NCBI GenBank assembly: GCA_016790165.1
Contig: JAEUPL010000020.1
Span: 62,001 to 126,000 of the forward strand
Source of the DNA: Burkholderiales bacterium
GTDB lineage: Bacteria; Pseudomonadota; Gammaproteobacteria; Burkholderiales; Casimicrobiaceae
DNA length: 64,000 bases
Direction: 5' to 3'
The notes under the pieces were generated by a model that saw nothing but the letters and a program-made list of their open reading frames with translations, searched no databases and had not been told where the DNA came from. A program made the position numbers and the translations under genes. The number at the start of each line of letters is the position of its first letter. Position 1 is the first letter of the stretch. Below are positions 26,842-35,964 of this stretch, piece by piece.

Positions 26842-27216
26842 TCAGGCCAATTGCCTGTAGGCCAGGAAGCCAAGCGCCGTCAGCACGAGCGACGCCAGCA
26901 GGTGCATCGCCGCAAGCGCCATTGCACGCGCCACTGCGCCCTCCTGCACCAGCACGATCACCTCCGCGCTGAAGCTGGAGAACGTGGTGAGCGCGCCGAG
27001 AAATCCGGTGACAAAGAACACGCGCCATAGCGGCGACAGCTCGGGCTTGGCCGCCAGATGCGCCAGCGCCAGCCCAATCAAAAAACCGCCAATCGCATTG
27101 GCTACAAACGTGCCCCAAGGCAACCAGCTGCGACCATTCATCGCCAGCGCCAGCCCGTAGCGCGCCCAGGCGCCCAGCACCGCGCCTACGGCGATTGCAG
27201 CCAGTGTGGCGGCCAT
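26842..27216 (-). CDS. crcB: Fluoride exporter CrcB/FluC
   Basis: A 124-residue protein with four membrane helices. The family motifs are present: GAVLGAWARYGLA near the start, GTFVANAIGGFLIG, and GFLGALTTFSSFSAE with the pore phenylalanines. It is a dual-topology fluoride channel. The ATG overlaps the cupin stop by one base (TGATG), so it is probably translated by coupling. No fluoride riboswitch is visible upstream. Confidence 0.93.
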   Translation of the reverse strand: MAATLAAIAVGAVLGAWARYGLALAMNGRSWLPWGTFVANAIGGFLIGLALAHLAAKPELSPLWRVFFVTGFLGALTTFSSFSAEVIVLVQEGAVARAMALAAMHLLASLVLTALGFLAYRQLA

Positions 27217-27686
27217 CAGCGGATGAACTGCTTCACGTAGTCGGCGCCGAGGCCGACGGCCTCATAGTGCTTCGCGCACATGTCGATCTTGGTCCACACG
27301 TCCTCGTAGCCCGTCTGGTTGCCGTCACCATCCAGATAGATCATCGCACCCTGAATATTGAAGAACGTGATCATCTCGGCGCAATCGGCCGGCACTTCCA
27401 GCGTGTGAATCTCGCCCGGCGGCTCATAAACGAAGCTGCCCTCGTTGGCGACCCAGTCGTGCTCACGATAGAACCACTTGCCCTTGATGACATATCCGAC
27501 CACCACCATCGGGTGACGGTGCCGTGACAGCACGCCGCTCTTGCGCACGCGCAGCAGGTTGCACCAGCCGCCGCTCACTGTATTGAGCAACAACGGGCGA
27601 AACCAGACGTCCGGTGCCTGCGGCACCCACACCCGCTCGTCATCGGGGACCGCCGCAATTGCGAGTTCAGGCTGGATCGAAAGCAT
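27216..27686 (-). CDS. Cupin dioxygenase resembling 2,4'-dihydroxyacetophenone dioxygenase
   Basis: A 156-residue single-domain cupin. Metal ligands are suggested by SRHRHPMVVVGYVIKGK (two His) and PPGEIHTLEVP (Glu and His). The phrases WVPQAPDVWFRPL and YEDVWTKIDMCAKHYEAVGL resemble the DAD family, which cleaves a ketone side chain of hydroxylated acetophenones. The start at 27686 is 2 bp after the LysR stop. Substrate assignment is inference from family likeness; other acetylacetone-type cupins are possible. Confidence 0.65.
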   Translation of the reverse strand: MLSIQPELAIAAVPDDERVWVPQAPDVWFRPLLLNTVSGGWCNLLRVRKSGVLSRHRHPMVVVGYVIKGKWFYREHDWVANEGSFVYEPPGEIHTLEVPADCAEMITFFNIQGAMIYLDGDGNQTGYEDVWTKIDMCAKHYEAVGLGADYVKQFIR

Positions 27687-27688
27687 GC

Positions 27689-28588
27689 TTATTTTCCCAG
27701 GGCTGCCTGCCACACGGCATCCACGACTTCGCGCTGCGCGCCGCGCTCGCGATAGAGGCGAATCTCCATCGTACCTGTCCAATGACTATCACCGCAGCGG
27801 GCGATGCGTTTTGCCTTCAGCTCGCGCGTCACTGCGCTCTCCGGGAGCCACGCAAGGCCGTGCCCTTCCAGGGCCATCACCTTGAGCGCTTCCGACATGT
27901 CGTTCTCATACACGCAATCCAGATGGGCACGCAACGGCGACTGCTGCAGGATCAACTCAACCATGCGACCCAAGTAGGCCTGCGGCGTGTAGGACAGGTA
28001 CGGAATCTTTTTGTGATCACTGCCCGGCAACGCAAACAGCGCACGACCATCGCTATCAGTCTTTGAGAACGGCGCGATCGTCTCGGTACCGAGCACCACC
28101 ATTTCGTAACGCGATTCGTCGAGCTGCACAGGCTGGTTGGTATGGTGATAGCAGAGGAGCAAGTCGCAGTTGCCCTCCACCAGGCTCATCACCGCGTCAT
28201 GCACGTTCGCCGCGAGCAGCTTGGCTTTGACGCGACCGAGTTTTTTCTCAAGCGCGTTGAGCCATGTGGGGAAAAACGTGAGCGACAGCGTGTGCGGCGC
28301 CGCAAACAAAATCGTGTCGGTGGGCGCGCTTTGCAACCCCCGAGCGATGGCCCGTGCATCCATCGCCTGCCGCACGATTTCCGCCGCGCGGTCCCTGAAT
28401 TGCTCACCCGCTTTGGTGAGCTTGGTGGGATAACTCGTTCGGTCAATCAACTCCGCGCCGAGCCACTGCTCCAGCGCCCGAATGCGCCGCGAAAACGCCG
28501 GTTGCGTCACGTACCGCAGCTCGGCCGCGCGGGAGAAGCTCCCCGTCTCCGCCAGTTGCAGGAAGTCTTCAATCCATTTCAGTTCCAT
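27689..28588 (-). CDS. LysR-family transcriptional regulator
   Basis: A 299-residue LysR protein: N-terminal winged helix reading FLQLAETGSFSRAAELRYVT and QPAFSRRIRALEQWLG, followed by a periplasmic-binding-like effector domain. It is in the same operon and direction as the cupin and crcB genes rather than divergent, with the cupin starting 2 bp after its stop. It may control the downstream cupin, but the effector is unknown. Confidence 0.88.
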   Translation of the reverse strand: MELKWIEDFLQLAETGSFSRAAELRYVTQPAFSRRIRALEQWLGAELIDRTSYPTKLTKAGEQFRDRAAEIVRQAMDARAIARGLQSAPTDTILFAAPHTLSLTFFPTWLNALEKKLGRVKAKLLAANVHDAVMSLVEGNCDLLLCYHHTNQPVQLDESRYEMVVLGTETIAPFSKTDSDGRALFALPGSDHKKIPYLSYTPQAYLGRMVELILQQSPLRAHLDCVYENDMSEALKVMALEGHGLAWLPESAVTRELKAKRIARCGDSHWTGTMEIRLYRERGAQREVVDAVWQAALGK

Positions 28589-28709
28589 GGTTGGCAGTGT
28601 AGCCCGAAACTATGCAAGAACGGTATACAACGTCTACCTAACCGATACCAGGCGTCCGACGCGCGACCACACACGCGATCGCATCGTCACACGTCGCTTC
28701 ATGGGATAG

Positions 28710-29768
28710 CTACGCCCGCCTCAACACCGCCGCAACCTCCGAGCGATCATGCACATCGAGTTTGGCGAACACCTGTTTCACGTGGTAGCCCGCCGTGTTA
28801 ACGCTGACGTTCAGTTTCTCTGCGATCTCTGCGTTGGTCTGGCCCAGCGCGATCATCAGTGCCACTTCGCGCTGCTGCGCTGAGAGTTGCAGCCGCGCTG
28901 CGCCCTCAGTGAGGCGCACTTGCTCGGCGGCGAGTCGAGACACGACGAGGGCAGTGGCATGATCACCCGCCGCGCCCGCCAGCAGGTGGTGACGGAACGC
29001 AAAGCGGCCCCACGCGGAATCGACGATATGCACCGCGTTGCGCGCGGCTGACGCGGCGAGCGCCACGCCGCGCAGGAACTCTCGCAGCGCGCGCGGCTCC
29101 ACGCTCGCCTGCGACGGCGTGATCGGCTCGCCGCGTGCCAACCGCACCAAGCGCAACCAGCCGTCGTCGGCGAAGAGCGTGTTGCCGTCATCGTCGAGCA
29201 CCGCCATCGCCTCCTCCGCCGTCTGCTCGGCAAGCGCGGCCGCGGGCACGTAGGGTGCAGGCTTGAGCGCCTCGCCGAGGTAGTGCAGCACGTCGCGCAA
29301 CGCGTCGGCATCGGTCGGAGTAAACGGCCGATCAGATGTAGGCCGGTACAAGCTCAACTGCCCAATGGGCGCGCGCCCGTTGCCGGGCGCGCGAATCACA
29401 CCGTACATGATGTGCTCAACATCAAGCTGCGACAACACATCGCGGTAGTAGTCGCCCGCCTTTTCCGCCGCCGTCACGGTGCGCGACGACACCGGATCGT
29501 GTGACGCCAGCAACCGCGCCCAGGCTCGCGAAAACGCCGACGAATCAGAGCGGTAGTGGCGCTCGTAGTACCGCGCCATCGCCTCGGGCGGCAACATGCG
29601 CTCGGCATACATATTCACCATGTTGCCGTTGGCGTCGACGTAAAAGAACGCCGCGTGGGTGGCGGGCACGACGTTGCGGATGGCGGGCAACAGCGAAGGC
29701 AGCAGCACCGGCGCTGGCAGGTCCAGATTGCAGAGTTGGCGGAGGGTGACGCGGGCGGAGGGGGTCAT
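28710..29768 (-). CDS. LuxR-type regulator at the end of the cyclase / PAP2 / subtilase set
   Basis: A 352-residue protein. The N-terminal 280 residues look like a GAF/PAS-type sensor with no recognised ligand motif. The C-terminal helix-turn-helix (LSAQQREVALMIALGQTNAEI, then LNVSVNTAGYHVKQVFAKLDV) is of the LuxR/GerE class. Its ATG overlaps the subtilase stop by 4 bp (ATGA), so it belongs to that operon. No receiver domain or acyl-homoserine-lactone domain is evident. Confidence 0.82.
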   Translation of the reverse strand: MTPSARVTLRQLCNLDLPAPVLLPSLLPAIRNVVPATHAAFFYVDANGNMVNMYAERMLPPEAMARYYERHYRSDSSAFSRAWARLLASHDPVSSRTVTAAEKAGDYYRDVLSQLDVEHIMYGVIRAPGNGRAPIGQLSLYRPTSDRPFTPTDADALRDVLHYLGEALKPAPYVPAAALAEQTAEEAMAVLDDDGNTLFADDGWLRLVRLARGEPITPSQASVEPRALREFLRGVALAASAARNAVHIVDSAWGRFAFRHHLLAGAAGDHATALVVSRLAAEQVRLTEGAARLQLSAQQREVALMIALGQTNAEIAEKLNVSVNTAGYHVKQVFAKLDVHDRSEVAAVLRRA

Positions 29769-32065
29769 TGGGCATCGTGCGCTTTCCCGCCCCTTGCAGG
29801 CGCAAGGGGCGACGTGGTGGCGGCCAGCGAACTCGGGGGACTTGCAGGTGGGCGAGCAGCACGGGCGGCGGAGCCACCGCTTGCCCGATCATTCAGCAAT
29901 TTGCGACTATGCATCGCCGCAGCGATGCTGGTACCCGAGCGGCGAACCACCACCGAATCGTAGTTGCCGTAGACGAGACGGCCGTAAAGCACGTCGTTTT
30001 CATCCGCCTCAGCCAACGCGCTGGGGGCGGGACACTTGCCCGGTGTGATGTCGCCAGCGGGCGAGTAATCGGAAAAGTGCCCTGAGCTTGCCACAGTCGC
30101 CCCCACGATATGAACATTTCGATTGTTCGCGTATCCCGTCGCGATGCTGTTGACCGTCGCCTCTTTCGTTGCGTGCGAGATTCGTGGGTAGTCGTCGTCG
30201 CGTTGCGCGAACGGCTGCGCGTCCACCACAAACGTCGCCTGCCGCTTGGGGAACGTGGGTTCGAGAATCGGTTCGTCGCGTTCAATCCAGGCATCAACCT
30301 GAACCTCGCCTCGACCATCGTAGTTCAAAACGAGTTGCCATACGCCATAAGGCGCCTCGGCCTTCTTTGTTCCACTCAAACGCCGCGTCGGCGCGATGGC
30401 CACCAGCGCCATGGAATTCACGATCTCACCAATAGAGCTCGCGTTGGCCGCGTGTACGATGACGCATGTCGGTTCATTACTGTCGCCGAAGCGTTGCACG
30501 CTGTTTGGGCCGACCGCAGACGACGCTTTGCTTGAACCGGGCGGTTGCACCGCAACCGTCACCCCTGAGGATTGCCGATACCACACCTCAATGAACGTCC
30601 ACGTGGTGTCGTCGGGCATAACGCGAAAGGGAACATTCACGCTCGGTTTAGTGTTGGTGAGTTTCACGCGAGCGTGGCTCGCCGACTGGTAGCCATTGCC
30701 GGCAGCGATAACCAGATCAAAACTACCGTTTGCGCCCTTGCGAACCGCATTTTCATCATGAACGAATTTGTTGATCGCCTTTTCAATGAGGCTCGATCCA
30801 TCATGCGGCCCGGCATAAGAGCCGTAGCTGAGATTGGCGACGACCTTTGCGGACAACGCGGTTCGGCTCGCAATGTACTGCAGAGCGCTGAACACGTGGG
30901 CGCCCAGGGAATTGCCGTTGGTATCCGCTACAGTTCGGGCTGGCAATTGCACGAAGACGATGTCCGCCTCGGCCGCCGCGTCGCGATTGAGGTTGGGCGC
31001 ATCCGCCAACAGATCTGGCCAGCCTGCAGCGACGGAGAGCATGTGTGCACCGTGGCTCGTCGCCCCGTCAATGTCGTGACGAATACTTTTGTACCGGTCA
31101 GGCACTGGCATCGTGATGGTGTCAGCGACGAACTCATTGATCGCCGTCGGGCGCAGCTCCCTGCCGTAAGCAAAGCGACGATCAATCTGGTGGTCACGGC
31201 GGCTCAATGGTCGTTCCGGTCGATGCCAGTACCGGGCCGAGCGGCGCGTGCGCGGGCGAACCGCGATCTTACCTGCAATTGAATAGCCCGTGGCCGTCTG
31301 GCGAAGACTCAGGGTGTACTCGACAATTTCCGCAGGTCTCTGCGACCCGAAGCTGGAAATCCCGTTATTGCTGTTTCGGTACCTGGCGACGGCCCGCCTG
31401 ACCAAGTCTGGACTGAACGGTGCTCCGTTTTGCGTACCGGACTGGGCGAGTTCGCCCGAAATCATCGTCGAGATCGATTCATCGACGTCGACAACAATAC
31501 CGTCACCGGCGCCGCCCGAACTTTGTCGCCCGCCCCGTCTGACCGCCCCTTGATCCCAAAGGTACTTGATCCTTGGCTGCCCGGTTGCGTTTGGCGTGAT
31601 GTATGCCGCGTGCAGCAACGGGCAGCCAAAGTCAATGATCGCGAGAACTGCCCCACCGCAGCGCCGACCGCTCCTTTGCCTCGAGTCGTAAACCGCTGCC
31701 ACTTCATCCGCAGGCTGATTGGGCATATCGAATGCAGTAGAAAGCTCAATGCGAGTAATCTCGGCCTCCAGACGCTGCAGATCCAGGGGCACCCATGAGT
31801 CTTTTATTGCGTTCGTCAAATAGTCAGGCGTCCAACTTCGGGTCGTATACGCGCGTTCTTCGTCCCCTTTTGCGTCTTTGTATTTGTACTCAACCAGCAC
31901 TTGCACCCAGTCGTCATCTCGCTGTTTCGCGACTCGAACCGGCCTTACCCCTTCTCCTCGCACGACCGACGCCCAGACGAGGTAGGGATCTGCGATCGCG
32001 AGACTACGCTCATCCCATTCGACGTCTAACCAATCCTTCGGGTTGGGCGTTTTGAGTTCGTTCAT
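29765..32065 (-). CDS. Subtilisin-like serine protease with large insertions and no signal peptide
   Basis: A 766-residue S8-family protein. Catalytic residues are recognisable: Asp145 in AIIDFGCPLLHAAY, His338 in TSHGAHML, oxyanion Asn457 in IAAGNGYQ and Ser713 in RSGTSIAAAMHS. The Asp-to-His distance (193 residues) and Asn-to-Ser distance (256) are far larger than in ordinary subtilisins, so extra domains are inserted. The N-terminus has no signal peptide or membrane helix, which suggests action in the cytoplasm or a non-classical route. The Pro/Ala/Ser-rich tail looks disordered. It starts 9 bp after the PAP2 gene. Confidence 0.8.
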   Translation of the reverse strand: MNELKTPNPKDWLDVEWDERSLAIADPYLVWASVVRGEGVRPVRVAKQRDDDWVQVLVEYKYKDAKGDEERAYTTRSWTPDYLTNAIKDSWVPLDLQRLEAEITRIELSTAFDMPNQPADEVAAVYDSRQRSGRRCGGAVLAIIDFGCPLLHAAYITPNATGQPRIKYLWDQGAVRRGGRQSSGGAGDGIVVDVDESISTMISGELAQSGTQNGAPFSPDLVRRAVARYRNSNNGISSFGSQRPAEIVEYTLSLRQTATGYSIAGKIAVRPRTRRSARYWHRPERPLSRRDHQIDRRFAYGRELRPTAINEFVADTITMPVPDRYKSIRHDIDGATSHGAHMLSVAAGWPDLLADAPNLNRDAAAEADIVFVQLPARTVADTNGNSLGAHVFSALQYIASRTALSAKVVANLSYGSYAGPHDGSSLIEKAINKFVHDENAVRKGANGSFDLVIAAGNGYQSASHARVKLTNTKPSVNVPFRVMPDDTTWTFIEVWYRQSSGVTVAVQPPGSSKASSAVGPNSVQRFGDSNEPTCVIVHAANASSIGEIVNSMALVAIAPTRRLSGTKKAEAPYGVWQLVLNYDGRGEVQVDAWIERDEPILEPTFPKRQATFVVDAQPFAQRDDDYPRISHATKEATVNSIATGYANNRNVHIVGATVASSGHFSDYSPAGDITPGKCPAPSALAEADENDVLYGRLVYGNYDSVVVRRSGTSIAAAMHSRKLLNDRASGGSAARAARPPASPPSSLAATTSPLAPARGGKAHDAQ

Positions 32066-32074
32066 TGGCCACCC

Positions 32075-33226
32075 CTACACCGGAAGAACTACTTTGAGTT
32101 CTGTGGTCGCAGCCTCCCACAACGCATGCATAACGACCGACTTGTCAACCTTAACGGGGTTGCCACGTTCGGCCGCCGCAGCTCGCTCTGACCAACCGGA
32201 CTGATCCCTGAGAATGTCGGCCGGATCATGATCGCCATCGCCGTCGAGTTTGACGCCACCCAATGAAATAGGCACCACCGCCCCAGCCTGTCCACACTTG
32301 GCAAGAAAGTAGTTCGCAGCGGCCTCAGCCACCGCATAACCCGCAGGCGCGTCAATCGGAAAGTGCAGGCCAGCGATCACGCGATTGTCAGAGATGCGGC
32401 GCGCGAGCAAGCGCAGTTGCGTGGTGATGTTTGCTGACGAGAATCGACCAGCGAGCAGCTTCTCCATCACAACGGCTGCGGTGTAGGCCTCCGCAGCGTG
32501 GCCCATCGGATACGTGTCGTATGGCGGCGTGAGGATCACCGGCTGTACGCCCGGCGAGTAGACCACCGGGCGCGGGCAGGCGAGCCAGAATTTCGCCTGG
32601 TGAGTGACGTGCGCGGCGAGAACTACCGCCATGTAGATCAATTCGAGTGTCCTGGGCGTTGTTGCCGGATGCAGGCCCGTAATTGCCGACCAGTACGAGA
32701 ATTGCGGCGTGACCTGCGACAGTATCTCGGCCGCCCGATCACCACGTTCCCGAGCGCGGTCAAACACCTTCTTCAACTGCTTCTGGAAGTGCATCAAAGT
32801 CGGGCGCGTCAGTGTCAGGATTTTCCCTCCGCCCCCACCGACGGCTTCCACTTCGAACGTCTCTGGTCGGGTCGGCGTACCCTTCAACCCACCCAGCAAG
32901 TCGCTCATCGCCAGATGAAATCGAACGGCTCCGTCGCACCGGAGGAGGTAGTCCTTTGCATCGCCGGATGGCAGAGCAGAAACACCGTAGTTGGTTGAAT
33001 TGCTCAACGACTGATCGACGTTGAATCCCCAGTTCATCAAGAGTCCGCCAAAAAGCAGCGGATTGGCAATTGCACCCGAGTAACCAAAATAGCCGTTGGC
33101 GCCAGTGGCCCCCGTCGCTCCGGTCGCTCCGGTCGCTCCGGTCGCACCGGTCGCGCCTGTAGCTCCTGTAGCGCCGGTCGCGCCTGTCGCTCCAGTGGCC
33201 CCCGTCAGGATGTTGAAGTAACTCAT
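32075..33226 (-). CDS. Collagen-like (Gly-Ala-Thr)n PAP2 / vanadium-haloperoxidase fold protein
   Basis: A 383-residue protein. Residues 9-41 are 11 Gly-Ala-Thr triplets, then GAN. The C-terminal domain has the PAP2/haloperoxidase signature with correct spacing: Lys212-x6-Arg219-Pro (FWLACP between), a PMGH box ending at His243, then Arg282-x5-His288-x3-Asp292. The usual PSGH serine is Met241. The family includes phosphatases and vanadate-dependent haloperoxidases; the long helical region before Lys212 favours the haloperoxidase-like branch. No signal peptide is seen. The start has a GAGAGG ribosome site. It lies between a cyclase gene and a subtilase gene. Confidence 0.72.
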   Translation of the reverse strand: MSYFNILTGATGATGATGATGATGATGATGATGATGATGATGANGYFGYSGAIANPLLFGGLLMNWGFNVDQSLSNSTNYGVSALPSGDAKDYLLRCDGAVRFHLAMSDLLGGLKGTPTRPETFEVEAVGGGGGKILTLTRPTLMHFQKQLKKVFDRARERGDRAAEILSQVTPQFSYWSAITGLHPATTPRTLELIYMAVVLAAHVTHQAKFWLACPRPVVYSPGVQPVILTPPYDTYPMGHAAEAYTAAVVMEKLLAGRFSSANITTQLRLLARRISDNRVIAGLHFPIDAPAGYAVAEAAANYFLAKCGQAGAVVPISLGGVKLDGDGDHDPADILRDQSGWSERAAAAERGNPVKVDKSVVMHALWEAATTELKVVLPV

Positions 33227-33270
33227 GTCTGCGTTCCCTCTCGTAGTAGCGTTGATTCACGTGATATTCG

Positions 33271-35178
33271 TCATGCGGGAATGCCAGCCTTCACCAGCGC
33301 GCGCGCCCATCGCGGCCCCGTCTCGTAGGGCGCTGCGGGCGAGCGATCCAGGTAAGTTCGGCCGGTCAACCCCGGGTCGAGGCGCAACACGCCGTCGGCG
33401 TAGGCGCGGGCCGCCGGCATGTCATCCAGTTCCGCATGCGCGATCGCGAGCACGCGCCAGGTTGATGCGTGCGAACGATTCGCAAAGAGCGACGCCCTTG
33501 CCCGTTCAATGGCTGCCGTGTAGTCCCCCTTGGCCAAAGCCGCCGTCGCGTGCAGGGTATCGAAGTAATACCGCCAGGGGTCAATCGGCGATAACTGCAA
33601 GGCGCGCTCGATGTCTGCTTCGGCGTCCTCGCCTCGGCCCTGAAACGCCAGCAGAGTTCCGCGATGTAGCCACGCCATCGGCTCGCTGCGATTGATCGCC
33701 AGCGCCTCAGTGAAAATGCGCTCTGCTGCCTGATGATCACCGCGGAGGTGGCCCTGGACCATGGCGTAAGTCGTCAGCGCCGTGGGATCTGCTGCCGATA
33801 GGTCGAGAGCCTTGGATGCCTCAAAGTGGGCGCTCGCGATTTCTTGCTGACGATTGTCGAACCAGCCCTGGAATACATTGAATACCCGCCAGGTGGCCAG
33901 CCATGCAAACGGCTTGGCAGCGCGCGTATGACGCTCCTGAAGATGCTCGAACACTTCCCGCGCCCGGGCGAACGACTGTCGGTGCCCCCGATGCATCAGC
34001 CCGATGCCGCCGAGCAGAAGCGCGTGACTTTTCAGCGTCGGCATGCTGGTACTTTCTACCGCGCTTGCACTGACCGTGAGAAGGGCCCGACGAATGCTCT
34101 GCGCCAACTGTTCAAGCCACGCCGGCTGCATCTGCTCGGCAGCGTCCCGACCCCAGCGGAAACTGTCGGCCCACAGAACATCACCTCGCTGGGCATCGAC
34201 CAGCTCGAAGCTGCCAACCACTTCGCCAGCGTAGGTGCGATATCGGCCGGACAAGACAATGTCTGCACCCGTAGCCTCAGCGACCATCTGCAAAGGGATG
34301 TCCCGGCGCGCAAGGTTCCTGGTACTCAGACGCGAGCAGACGCGAAAATCGGTAGAGCGAGAAAAGATCGCGATCAGTTCGTCGGCCAATACCTGACCGA
34401 AGTAAGGTAGCGCATCGCCCTCCAGGTCCGGGAGCGGCGGCAGAATCGCCAGTTTGCCCCGAAGCGCTGCATCCCGGTCAAGACCGGACGGGACGACCAC
34501 AAGCCGCGGCTGCGAAATGGGCGTCAATCGATAGACACGTATCGCCTGTTCAACGTGCTTGAGCCGCTGCTCGCCCAAGTCTTCGATCTGCCCATCAAGC
34601 GCGAACGTCAATTGATCGCGCACACTGTCAGAAAGGACCGTACCGCCAGCGTCGGCCAAAGCAGTGAGCCGCGCTGCAATGCTTACGCCCACGCCGTAAA
34701 CGGACTCCCGGTCTGTCAAGACGTCGGCGCCGTGAATGCCGATGCGAAATTGAGCCACTTCGGTGCCCGGATAGCGTGCGTTGTGCTCCTCCGCAATCCG
34801 ATGAATGGCGAGCGCGCAGGCGGCAGCCTTTCTGGCGTCGGGAAACTTGGCCAACACACCGTCGCCACGACGCTCCAGCAGTTCACCAGCGAACGCGCCA
34901 GAGATACAGCTGACAGTTCGACCGATCAGTTCACGTACGCGAAGCGCGCCTTCGAAATCGGTAGTCGCCACCAATCGCATTGACTCGACCACGTCTGCGA
35001 ACAGCAGCGTCGTCGCTTCGATCACCAAATCGGCGTGCAAGAGCTCGCGCTCCGCCATCTCCCCCTCGCATTCGTGCCACTGGCCCGCTGCCGAGGATAG
35101 CGAATTGATCGCAATAGAGGAAGCCGACGATCCGATCAGTAAAGGCACAACTCGCACACAATCAACTGTTTCGTCCAT
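33271..35178 (-). CDS. Class III nucleotide cyclase with TolB-like and TPR domains
   Basis: A 635-residue cytosolic protein. Residues 55-190 are a class III cyclase domain with metal-binding aspartates at 62 (LLFADVVES) and 106 (RRGDGVLAKF). Residues 240-360 resemble the TolB-like segment found in many cyclase-TPR proteins (KLAILPPLPDLEGD, VLADELIAIF). From about 430 there are TPR repeats ending near 620. An ATG at residue 41 is an alternative start. It probably makes cAMP or cGMP and binds partners through TPRs; its substrate and signal are unknown. It is the first gene of the set running to the LuxR gene. Confidence 0.82.
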   Translation of the reverse strand: MDETVDCVRVVPLLIGSSASSIAINSLSSAAGQWHECEGEMAERELLHADLVIEATTLLFADVVESMRLVATTDFEGALRVRELIGRTVSCISGAFAGELLERRGDGVLAKFPDARKAAACALAIHRIAEEHNARYPGTEVAQFRIGIHGADVLTDRESVYGVGVSIAARLTALADAGGTVLSDSVRDQLTFALDGQIEDLGEQRLKHVEQAIRVYRLTPISQPRLVVVPSGLDRDAALRGKLAILPPLPDLEGDALPYFGQVLADELIAIFSRSTDFRVCSRLSTRNLARRDIPLQMVAEATGADIVLSGRYRTYAGEVVGSFELVDAQRGDVLWADSFRWGRDAAEQMQPAWLEQLAQSIRRALLTVSASAVESTSMPTLKSHALLLGGIGLMHRGHRQSFARAREVFEHLQERHTRAAKPFAWLATWRVFNVFQGWFDNRQQEIASAHFEASKALDLSAADPTALTTYAMVQGHLRGDHQAAERIFTEALAINRSEPMAWLHRGTLLAFQGRGEDAEADIERALQLSPIDPWRYYFDTLHATAALAKGDYTAAIERARASLFANRSHASTWRVLAIAHAELDDMPAARAYADGVLRLDPGLTGRTYLDRSPAAPYETGPRWARALVKAGIPA

Positions 35179-35265
35179 TGGACAACCTTAGTCAAAGGTG
35201 AGCGACACGACCCCACCCGAGGAGGTAGGAAACGCGACTGCAGATGCAGCAGAGCGTGCGCCGAG

Positions 35266-35715
35266 TCAGCGCATGGCCTTCTTCATCGCGTCCTGCGCGC
35301 TGCGGGCGTTTTCGCGGTCTTTGATGGTGGCGCGTTTGTCGTGGTCTTTCTTGCCCTTGGCGAGCCCGATTTCCAGTTTGACGCGGCCTTTTGAGAAGTG
35401 CAGGTTGATCGGCACCAGGGTGTAGCCGCGTTCCTTGACTTTGCCGATGAGCTTGTTGATCTCCTCCCGGTGCAGCAGGCAGCGGCGCATACGGATGGCA
35501 TCCGGGCGGATGTGGGTGGAGGCGCTGTTGAGCGGGCTGATATTGGCGCCCACCAGCCACACTTGATCGCGGATGACGCGAACGTAGGCTTCCTTGATGC
35601 CCACGCGGCCAGCGCGGATGGCCTTGACCTCCCAGCCTTCGAGCGCGATGCCCGCCTCGTAGCGGTCTTCGATGAAATAATCGAAGAAGGCTTTTTTGTT
35701 GTCGACAATGCTCAT
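35266..35715 (-). CDS. smpB: SsrA-binding protein SmpB
   Basis: A 149-residue protein with typical SmpB phrases: [31 protein letters not shown] and the C-terminal basic tail [18 protein letters not shown]. It binds tmRNA to rescue stalled ribosomes. It lies on the same strand as, and 87 bp before, the cyclase gene. tmRNA itself is not seen in the window. Confidence 0.97.
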   Translation of the reverse strand: MSIVDNKKAFFDYFIEDRYEAGIALEGWEVKAIRAGRVGIKEAYVRVIRDQVWLVGANISPLNSASTHIRPDAIRMRRCLLHREEINKLIGKVKERGYTLVPINLHFSKGRVKLEIGLAKGKKDHDKRATIKDRENARSAQDAMKKAMR

Positions 35716-35790
35716 GGGGTTGATTGTAGGAAATGGTTCCGCGTGTCCCCGCTGGGGGTGGCGGCGTCTCGATCGGGGCTCCGGAGCGAG

Positions 35791-35822
35791 CGTTGGCAGT
35801 TCGACAGGCTCAGCACCAACGG
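35791..35822. repeat. Short inverted repeat of a widespread type
   Basis: Inverted arms CGTTGG and CCAACG enclose TTCGACAGGCTCAGCA. Similar repeats occur in many proteobacteria. It lies in the smpB-ratA divergent gap. Confidence 0.55.
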
Positions 35823-35854
35823 GGCGCGTGCTCTCGGCACGCCCTAAGCAGGCG

Positions 35855-35925
35855 GTAGGGTGGGCACCCCGTGCCCACCGTCAGGCCGGTCGTTCGATGC
35901 GGTGGGCATGGGGTGCCCACCCTAC
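35855..35925. repeat. Long imperfect palindrome between smpB and ratA
   Basis: Two 26-bp arms (35855-35880 and 35900-35925) match as inverted repeats at 25 of 26 positions and are separated by 19 bp. Each arm itself is partly palindromic (GGGCACCCCGTGCCC), so cruciform or branched hairpins are possible. Related sequences beginning GTAGGGTGGGCAC are common in GC-rich bacteria. Confidence 0.75.
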
Positions 35926-35964
35926 GCCTGCGCCCACAACCGCAATGCGCACCAAGGCCCGCGA

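Noticed and set aside
27217..27300. Possible fluoride riboswitch before crcB
   Set aside because: crcB overlaps the cupin gene and no pseudoknot-like riboswitch sequence is visible.
33104..33202. Nine-base repeats that could suggest a CRISPR or microsatellite
   Set aside because: They are in-frame Gly-Ala-Thr codons with varied third bases inside the PAP2 gene; there are no spacers.
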